Shown piece after piece: positions 15,128 through 20,086 of a stretch of 20,086 nt of DNA. The translations under genes were made by a program, and so were the position numbers. The stretch spans positions 1-20,086 of the forward strand of contig CAMLJW010000039.1 of NCBI GenBank assembly GCA_946480485.1, written 5' to 3'. Origin of the DNA: an uncultured Streptomyces sp. GTDB taxonomy: Bacteria > Actinomycetota > Actinomycetes > Streptomycetales > Streptomycetaceae. A model generated the notes under the pieces. It was not told the DNA's origin, searched no databases, and saw only the letters and a program-made list of their open reading frames with translations. Numbering within the stretch: the first letter of the stretch is position 1; each line of letters starts with the position of its first letter.

Positions 15128-16942
15128 TCACGCCTCGTCTGCCAGCTCCAGCCAACGGGTCTCCAACTCCTCACGGCTGGTGGCAAGTTCACGCAGTTCA
15201 GCGTCCAGTCCGGCCACTTTCTCGAAGTCCGTGGCGTTCTCGGCGATTTGGGTGTGCAGCGTGGTCTCCAGCTTGGAGATCCTGTCCAACTGCCGCTCGA
15301 TCTTCTGGAGTTCCTTCTTGGCGGCACGGCCCTCTTTGGAAGACGCAGCCGCGGCCGAGTCCGCCTGGCAGCCGGCGGGTGCCGGAACCGAGGCGGCCAC
15401 GGCCTCCTCCATCCTGCGGCGCCGCTCCAGGTACTCGTCGATCCCGCGCGGCAGCATCCGCAGGGTGGCATCGCCGAGCAGCGCGTACACCTTGTCGGTG
15501 GTGCGCTCGATGAAGAACCTGTCGTGGGAGATCACGACCATCGAGCCGGGCCACCCGTCGAGGACGTCCTCGAGCTGGGTGAGCGTCTCGATGTCGAGGT
15601 CGTTGGTGGGCTCGTCGAGAAAGAGGACGTTCGGCTCGTCCATGAGCAGCCGCAGGAGCTGCAGCCGACGGCGCTCACCACCTGACAGGTCACGGACCGG
15701 CGTCCACTGCTTCTCTTTGCTGAAGCCGAACGTCTCGCACAGCTGACCCGCGGTCATCTCGCGTCCCTTGCCGAGGTCGACCCGGTCGCGGACCTGCTGC
15801 ACGGCTTGCAGGACCCGCCAGTCGGGGTCGAGCTCGGCGACCTCCTGGGAGAGGTACGCGAGCCTGACGGTCTTGCCGGTGACGACCCGGCCGGCGGCGG
15901 GCTGCCGCTCGCCCTCGGAGCGCCCCGCCTCGGCCATGGCCCGCAGGAGGGAGGTCTTGCCGGACCCGTTCACGCCGACCAGGCCGATCCGGTCTCCCGG
16001 CCCGAGCTGCCAGGTCAGATGCTTGAGCAGCACCTTCGACCCGGCCTGGACGGTCACGTCCTCGAGATCGAAGACCGTCTTGCCGAGCCGGGTGGAGGCG
16101 AACTTCATCAGCTCGCTGCTGTCGCGCGGCGGCGGTACGTCCGCGATCAGCTCGTTCGCGGCCTCGACACGGAAGCGCGGCTTGGAGGTACGGGCGGGGG
16201 CGCCGCGCCGCAGCCACGCCAGCTCCTTCCTGACCAGGTTCTGCCGCTTGGCCTCCTCCGTCGCCGCGATGCGCTCGCGCTCGGCGCGCGCGAAGACGTA
16301 GTCGGAGTAGCCGCCCTCGTACTCGTACACGTCGCCCTTCTGCACGTCCCACATGCGTGTGCAGACCTGGTCCAGGAACCAGCGGTCGTGGGTGACGCAG
16401 ACGAGGGCCGAGCGGCGCTCGCGCAGGTGCTGGGCGAGCCAGGCGATGCCCTCGACGTCGAGGTGGTTCGTGGGCTCGTCGAGGATGATCAGGTCCTGCT
16501 CCTCGATGAGCAGCTTGGCGAGTGCGATGCGGCGCCGCTCACCGCCGGAGAGCGGGCCGATGACGGTGTCGAGCCCCTGTGGGAAGCCGGGCAGGTCGAG
16601 CCCGCCGAACAGGCCCGTCAGTACGTCCCTGATCTTGGCGTTGCCCGCCCACTCGTGGTCGGCCATGTCCCGGATGACCTCGTGGCGGACGGTGGCCTCC
16701 GGGTCGAGGGAGTCGTGCTGGCTGAGTACGCCGAGGTGCAGGCCGCCGGAGTGCGTGACGCGTCCGGTGTCGGCCTCCTCCAGCTTGGCGAGCATCCGGA
16801 TCAGCGTGGTCTTGCCGTCGCCGTTGCGCCCGACCACCCCGATCCGGTCCCCTTCGGAGACACCGAGCGAGATCCCGTCGAGCAGGGCACGGGTTCCGTA
16901 CACCTTGCTGACGTTCTCGACATTGACCAGGTTGACGGCCAT
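15128..16942 (-). CDS. ABC-F family ATPase (Uup-like), probable ribosome-associated
   Basis: A 604-residue soluble protein with two ABC nucleotide-binding domains and no membrane segment. Domain 1 has Walker A GRNGDGKTT (38-46), signature LSGGERRR (131-138), Walker B LIILDEPTNHLD (151-162) and switch His THD (184-186). Domain 2 has GVNGSGKTS (323-331), LSGGERRR (419-426), VLFLDEPTNDLD (439-450) and SHD (472-474). A charged linker (about 215-265) separates them. The C-terminal coiled coil (about 535-600, KKELQKIERQLDRISKLE) is the Uup-type tail. ABC-F proteins act on the ribosome in translation or antibiotic protection. The tail and ordinary context favour a housekeeping Uup role over resistance, though this is not certain. 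AGGAG precedes the ATG. Confidence 0.93.
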   Translation of the reverse strand: MAVNLVNVENVSKVYGTRALLDGISLGVSEGDRIGVVGRNGDGKTTLIRMLAKLEEADTGRVTHSGGLHLGVLSQHDSLDPEATVRHEVIRDMADHEWAGNAKIRDVLTGLFGGLDLPGFPQGLDTVIGPLSGGERRRIALAKLLIEEQDLIILDEPTNHLDVEGIAWLAQHLRERRSALVCVTHDRWFLDQVCTRMWDVQKGDVYEYEGGYSDYVFARAERERIAATEEAKRQNLVRKELAWLRRGAPARTSKPRFRVEAANELIADVPPPRDSSELMKFASTRLGKTVFDLEDVTVQAGSKVLLKHLTWQLGPGDRIGLVGVNGSGKTSLLRAMAEAGRSEGERQPAAGRVVTGKTVRLAYLSQEVAELDPDWRVLQAVQQVRDRVDLGKGREMTAGQLCETFGFSKEKQWTPVRDLSGGERRRLQLLRLLMDEPNVLFLDEPTNDLDIETLTQLEDVLDGWPGSMVVISHDRFFIERTTDKVYALLGDATLRMLPRGIDEYLERRRRMEEAVAASVPAPAGCQADSAAAASSKEGRAAKKELQKIERQLDRISKLETTLHTQIAENATDFEKVAGLDAELRELATSREELETRWLELADEA

Positions 16943-16982
16943 TTCTCTCCTGACGGGCTGGATCGATCAGCCTCCCAGCCTA

Positions 16983-17003
16983 GGCCCTCCGGGGGGAGGG
17001 GCC
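16983..17003. terminator. GC hairpin upstream of the ABC-F gene
   Basis: GGCCCTCC (16983-16990) and GGAGGGGCC (16995-17003) pair with one bulged G around a four-base G loop. It is about 40 bases upstream of the ABC-F start on the minus strand. It could end readthrough from ispE or fold in the ABC-F 5' leader as an attenuator-like element. The two possibilities cannot be separated from sequence alone. Confidence 0.35.
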
Positions 17004-17130
17004 GGTGCGTACAGGAGGCGTAACTCTCTGTGATGGCGTGATGGGAAAGGGCCCATACGGTGAACACAGCAAGTCGAGGAATCCCGTCCTTGGGGGGAAC
17101 CAGAACTGCCGAGGCAACGCTGAGCGGGAC

Positions 17131-17145
17131 GCTGCTTCGCGCAGC
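17131..17145 (-). terminator. Small hairpin directly after ispE
   Basis: In the minus strand GCTGC-GCGAA-GCAGC (17131-17145) follows the ispE stop by one base. It is a short but stable stem with a five-base loop and no U-tract. It is the best candidate for the end of the rpfB-ksgA-ispE transcription unit. Confidence 0.4.
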
Positions 17146-17146
17146 C

Positions 17147-18040
17147 TCAGAACAGCGTCGCCCCCGGAGCGGGAGCCGTCGTCACGCGTGCCGCCCGGCA
17201 CGTTCCCGACGCCAGGAGCGCCTTGGCGACCGTCGTCGCCGCGTCCGCGCCCGCGGTGAGGAACGCCGTCGTCGGACCCGAGCCGGAGACCAGCGCGGCG
17301 AGGGCTCCCGCCGCCGCGCCCGCGGCCAGGGCGTCGGCCAAGGAAGGGCGCAGCGACAGGGCGGCGGGCTGGAGGTCGTTGGAGAGGGCGGAGGCGAGTG
17401 CCGTCGGGTCGCCCTTCGCCAGAGCGTCCAGGAGCGGCTGCGACGCGACCGGTTCGGGGACCTCGACCCCTTCGTTCAGGCGGTCGAACTCGCCGTACAC
17501 CGCCGGCGTCGACAGACCGCCCTCGGCCGGCGCGAACACCCAGTGGAAGGTGCCGCCCACCTCCAGCGGCCGCAGCTTCTCGCCACGGCCGGTCCCCAGC
17601 GCCGCCCCGCCGACCAGACTGAACGGCACATCACTGCCCAACTCCGCGCAGATGTCGAGGAGTTCGTCGCGCGAGGCCCTCGTACCCCAGAGCGCGTCGC
17701 AGGCGACGAGCGCGCCCGCGCCGTCCGCGGAGCCGCCCGCCATGCCGCCCGCGACGGGGATGTCCTTGGCGATATGGATGTGCACGGCGGGGGCGAGGCC
17801 GTAGCGCTCGGCGAGCTTTTCCGCCGCGCGGGCCGCCAGGTTCGTACGGTCCAGGGGGACGTGACCCGCATCCGGCCCGTCGCACGTGATGCGCAGCTCG
17901 TCCGCCGGCGTCACCGTGACCTCGTCGTACAGGCCGACCGCCAGGAAGACATTGGCCAGGTCGTGGAAGCCGTCGGGGCGGGCGCCGCCCACGGCCAGTT
18001 GCACATTGACCTTCGCGGGGACGCGAACCGTCACGCTCAC
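17147..18040 (-). CDS. ispE: 4-diphosphocytidyl-2-C-methyl-D-erythritol kinase
   Basis: Phosphorylates the 2-hydroxyl of CDP-methylerythritol with ATP, the fourth step of the MEP route to isoprenoids. It is a 297-residue GHMP kinase of usual length. The substrate-binding Lys10 is in VPAKVNVQL. The ATP loop [17 protein letters not shown] is at 95-111. The catalytic Asp137 is in [11 protein letters not shown], and the C-terminal GHMP motif [11 protein letters not shown] is near 260. The GTG start overlaps the ksgA stop in GTGA (4 bp), so the two are coupled. Linkage with ksgA and rpfB is common in actinobacteria. Confidence 0.96.
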   Translation of the reverse strand: MSVTVRVPAKVNVQLAVGGARPDGFHDLANVFLAVGLYDEVTVTPADELRITCDGPDAGHVPLDRTNLAARAAEKLAERYGLAPAVHIHIAKDIPVAGGMAGGSADGAGALVACDALWGTRASRDELLDICAELGSDVPFSLVGGAALGTGRGEKLRPLEVGGTFHWVFAPAEGGLSTPAVYGEFDRLNEGVEVPEPVASQPLLDALAKGDPTALASALSNDLQPAALSLRPSLADALAAGAAAGALAALVSGSGPTTAFLTAGADAATTVAKALLASGTCRAARVTTAPAPGATLF

Positions 18041-18936
18041 GGCTTTTTGAGCTCCTTGTCCGGCGCCTTCAGCGCCATTGGTGCGTTCTCCGCGATCCGT
18101 GCGAACTCCTCCACCGTCAGGGCCTCCCCCCGCGCCTGCGGCGAGACGCCCGCCGTGACGAGGGCGGCCTCGGCGGCGGCAGCGGACCCCGCCCAGCCGG
18201 CCAGCGCGGCCCGCAGGGTCTTGCGCCGCTGCGCGAAGGCGGCGTCGACGACGGCGAAGACCTCGCGCCTCGACGCCGTCGTCCTGACGGGCTCGGCGCG
18301 CCGCACGAGCGAGACGAGCCCGCTGTCCACGTTAGGCGCGGGCCAGAAGACGCTCCGCCCGATGGCGCCGGCCCGCTTGACGTCGGCGTACCAGTTGGCT
18401 TTCACCGACGGCACGCCGTACACCTTCGACCCGGGTGCCGCGGCCAGCCGGTCGGCGACCTCCGCCTGCACCATCACCAGCGTCCGATCGATGCCGGGGA
18501 AGGTGTCGAGCATGTGCAGCAGCACGGGGACGGCGACGTTGTAGGGGAGGTTCGCGACGAGGGCGGTCGGAGGGGGACCGGGCAACTCGGTCACGCGCAG
18601 GGCGTCGCGGTGCACCAGCGCGAACCGCTCGGCCCGCTCCGGCATGCGCGTCTCGATCGTCGCGGGCAGCGCTGCCGCGAGCACGTCGTCGATCTCGACG
18701 GCCGTGACCCGGTCCGCGACCTCCAGTAGCGCCAGGGTCAGCGACCCGAGGCCCGGCCCGACCTCGACGACCACGTCCTTCGGCCGCACATCCGCGGTAC
18801 GGACGATCCGGCGGACCGTGTTGGCGTCGATGACGAAGTTCTGCCCACGCTGCTTGGTGGGGCGGACGCCGAGGGCTGCCGCCAGCTCACGGACGTCGGC
18901 GGGCCCGAGAAGGGCGTCGGGATCGGTGCTGCTCAC
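18037..18936 (-). CDS. ksgA: 16S rRNA (adenine1518-N6/adenine1519-N6)-dimethyltransferase
   Basis: Dimethylates two adjacent adenosines in the 3'-terminal helix of 16S rRNA with S-adenosylmethionine, a late step of 30S maturation; also named rsmA. The product has 299 residues. It shows GQNFVID (31-37), SAM motif [13 protein letters not shown] (56-67), the acidic motif II end VEID (80-83) and catalytic motif IV NLPYN (129-133). The helix [14 protein letters not shown] (153-166) follows. Kasugamycin sensitivity depends on this enzyme in bacteria. The GTG start ([11 protein letters not shown]) has no clear Shine-Dalgarno; the 36-bp gap from rpfB and coupling to upstream translation may explain this. 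An in-frame later start is less likely given the conserved N-terminus. Confidence 0.95.
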   Translation of the reverse strand: MSSTDPDALLGPADVRELAAALGVRPTKQRGQNFVIDANTVRRIVRTADVRPKDVVVEVGPGLGSLTLALLEVADRVTAVEIDDVLAAALPATIETRMPERAERFALVHRDALRVTELPGPPPTALVANLPYNVAVPVLLHMLDTFPGIDRTLVMVQAEVADRLAAAPGSKVYGVPSVKANWYADVKRAGAIGRSVFWPAPNVDSGLVSLVRRAEPVRTTASRREVFAVVDAAFAQRRKTLRAALAGWAGSAAAAEAALVTAGVSPQARGEALTVEEFARIAENAPMALKAPDKELKKP

Positions 18937-18972
18937 GCCCCAAGGGTACGGGGCCCGATCCGGCGTGAACGC

Positions 18973-20086
18973 TCACCCGTACAGCCGGGACCCGCAGTAC
19001 GGCCACGGGGTGGCCCCCCGCCGCACGTACAGCTTCTTCGCGCGGTACGTCTGCTCGGCGGCGGACGCGTCCTGGGGCAGGCCCGAGCCGCCGACGCCGC
19101 GCCACGTCCGGGTGTCGAACTGGTAGAGGCCGCCATACGTTCCGGAGGGGTCGACCGAGTCCGGGCGGCCCGTCGACTCGCACGCGGCGAGGGCGGGCCA
19201 GTTCAGGTGGTCGGCACCCCGGACCGACATCGGCAGCGGCTTCGCGCCGACCTTCACGAGCTGGGTGCGGGGCTCGTGCACCACCTCGGACCTCAGCCGG
19301 CGCGGCTTCTGCCGGACGCCGTTGACCGTGCGCACGGCGTACATGACGCGTCGCACACCCGGCCGGCCCGCGCGCTCGACGGCCTCCGTGCCCCGGAACA
19401 ACGACGGTTCCTCGGTCCGCCGTGTGTCGAAGGGGATGGGCTCCTCGCGGACCTCCTTCGTGCCGGTGATCCGCAGGACCGTCACCGTCCGGCCGTCGCG
19501 CGGGAAGCTCCCGGGCGGTACGGACGTGGTGTCCTCCCCGCGCAGCATGATCCCGGCGTCCTCCACGGCGTCGCGCACGGTCGCCGCGTTCGTGCGGATC
19601 GTGCGGGCCCGCCCGTCCGCCATGACCGTCACGGTCCGCTCGGTGCGGACGTCGAACGCGAGCCCTTCGCGGCCGATCCGCCGGGAGCGCGAGGTCGATA
19701 CGTACGCGCCCTCCGCGCGCACCCCGAGCTGCCGGAGCGCGCCGTCGACCGTGACTGCCGTCGTCCACACGTGGCGCTGGTGTCCGTCGAGGGTGAGGCG
19801 TACGGGCCGTCCATGCCGCACGGCGACCTCGTCCCCGTTGGCCAGCGCGCTGCCCGCCGCCGGCGCCACGATGTCGTACGCGTCCACCTCGACGCCCTCG
19901 TCGGCGAGCAGTTCGGTCACGTCGTCCGCGAAGCTGTGCAGTGTGCGGTGCTCGCCGTCGACGCTCAGCCGGATCGCCTTGACGTCGGCGACGTACGCGG
20001 TGGTGCCGCCCACGAGGAACGCGACGACCAGCGCCTGCGGCAGCAGCCGCCGCACCACGTCCGGCCGCGCGGCGCCGGAAGACCGC
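18973..20086 (-). CDS. rpfB: Resuscitation-promoting factor (RpfB type), 5' end probably outside the window
   Basis: A secreted cell-wall muralytic enzyme that helps dormant cells or spores resume growth. From GTG 20058 there are 361 residues. A hydrophobic segment (5-22) acts as signal or anchor. Three DUF348 repeats lie at about 27-68, 85-126 and 142-183, and a G5 domain at about 195-273. The C-terminal Rpf transglycosylase-like domain is at 285-361. Its catalytic Glu294 is in ACESTG, with the GTYGGLYQFDTRTW block and two conserved cysteines (293, 355). No stop codon occurs between 20058 and the right edge, and the frame continues as RSSGAARPD. A further cytoplasmic N-terminus is therefore probable and the gene is given as partial. 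It is upstream of ksgA in the same direction. Confidence 0.93.
   Translation of the reverse strand, partial: RSSGAARPDVVRRLLPQALVVAFLVGGTTAYVADVKAIRLSVDGEHRTLHSFADDVTELLADEGVEVDAYDIVAPAAGSALANGDEVAVRHGRPVRLTLDGHQRHVWTTAVTVDGALRQLGVRAEGAYVSTSRSRRIGREGLAFDVRTERTVTVMADGRARTIRTNAATVRDAVEDAGIMLRGEDTTSVPPGSFPRDGRTVTVLRITGTKEVREEPIPFDTRRTEEPSLFRGTEAVERAGRPGVRRVMYAVRTVNGVRQKPRRLRSEVVHEPRTQLVKVGAKPLPMSVRGADHLNWPALAACESTGRPDSVDPSGTYGGLYQFDTRTWRGVGGSGLPQDASAAEQTYRAKKLYVRRGATPWPYCGSRLYG

Noticed and set aside
16943..17146. Search for a tRNA or riboswitch before the ABC-F gene
   Set aside because: Only short GC hairpins are present; no cloverleaf, T-loop or conserved riboswitch core was found.

Overview
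The window is very GC-rich, with third codon positions almost all G or C, many GTG starts, densely packed genes and actinobacterial families throughout. These include an XRE/DUF5753 protein next to a DUF397 protein, an RsbW-like ATPase, a resuscitation-promoting factor and proline-rich single-pass propeller proteins. It reads as Streptomyces chromosome. The order of ppc, desaturase, galTEK and rpfB-ksgA-ispE agrees with my memory of the core region around SCO3127-SCO3150 of S. coelicolor. That comparison is recollection and was not searched.

Layout. 1-967 (-) is the 5' part of phosphoenolpyruvate carboxylase, cut by the window edge. 1241-2922 (+) is a two-gene operon of an acyl desaturase and a TetR regulator behind a conspicuous tandem operator. 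3146-3643 (+) is a MarR regulator that looks leaderless, and 3957-4400 (+) is a GNAT acetyltransferase, with a perfect hairpin between them. 4521-7699 (-) is the Leloir operon galT-galE-galK, with tightly overlapping genes and a T/G-rich promoter region. 7916-9688 holds a regulatory island: an RsbW-like ATPase (-), diverging from an XRE/DUF5753 gene (+) coupled to a DUF397 gene. A small LuxR-type regulator with a degenerate receiver (-) follows, then a small secreted protein with an SH3-like tail (+) behind an AT-richer upstream region. 10990-14928 (-) holds two tandem paralogous proteins, each with a low-complexity N-terminus, one membrane segment and an extracellular PQQ-like beta-propeller. 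15128-16942 (-) is an ABC-F ATPase. 17147 to the right edge (-) is rpfB-ksgA-ispE, with ksgA and ispE overlapping.

How the genes work together. galTEK converts galactose to UDP-glucose and glucose-1-phosphate. ppc replenishes oxaloacetate. The desaturase/TetR pair probably forms a membrane-lipid homeostasis loop. ispE feeds isoprenoid synthesis, ksgA matures 16S rRNA and the ABC-F protein probably acts on ribosomes. RpfB remodels peptidoglycan during resuscitation or spore germination. The ATPase/XRE/DUF397 set resembles the whiJ/abaA-type regulatory clusters of Streptomyces.

The less explained parts are the regulatory DNA (tandem 15-bp operator at 1164-1203, three dyads at 8475-8565, spaced GTACTCAG repeats at 14994-15024), the truncated pseudo-receiver regulator with its secreted-protein neighbour, and the propeller paralogue pair. 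I see no rRNA, tRNA, insertion sequence, CRISPR array or prophage.
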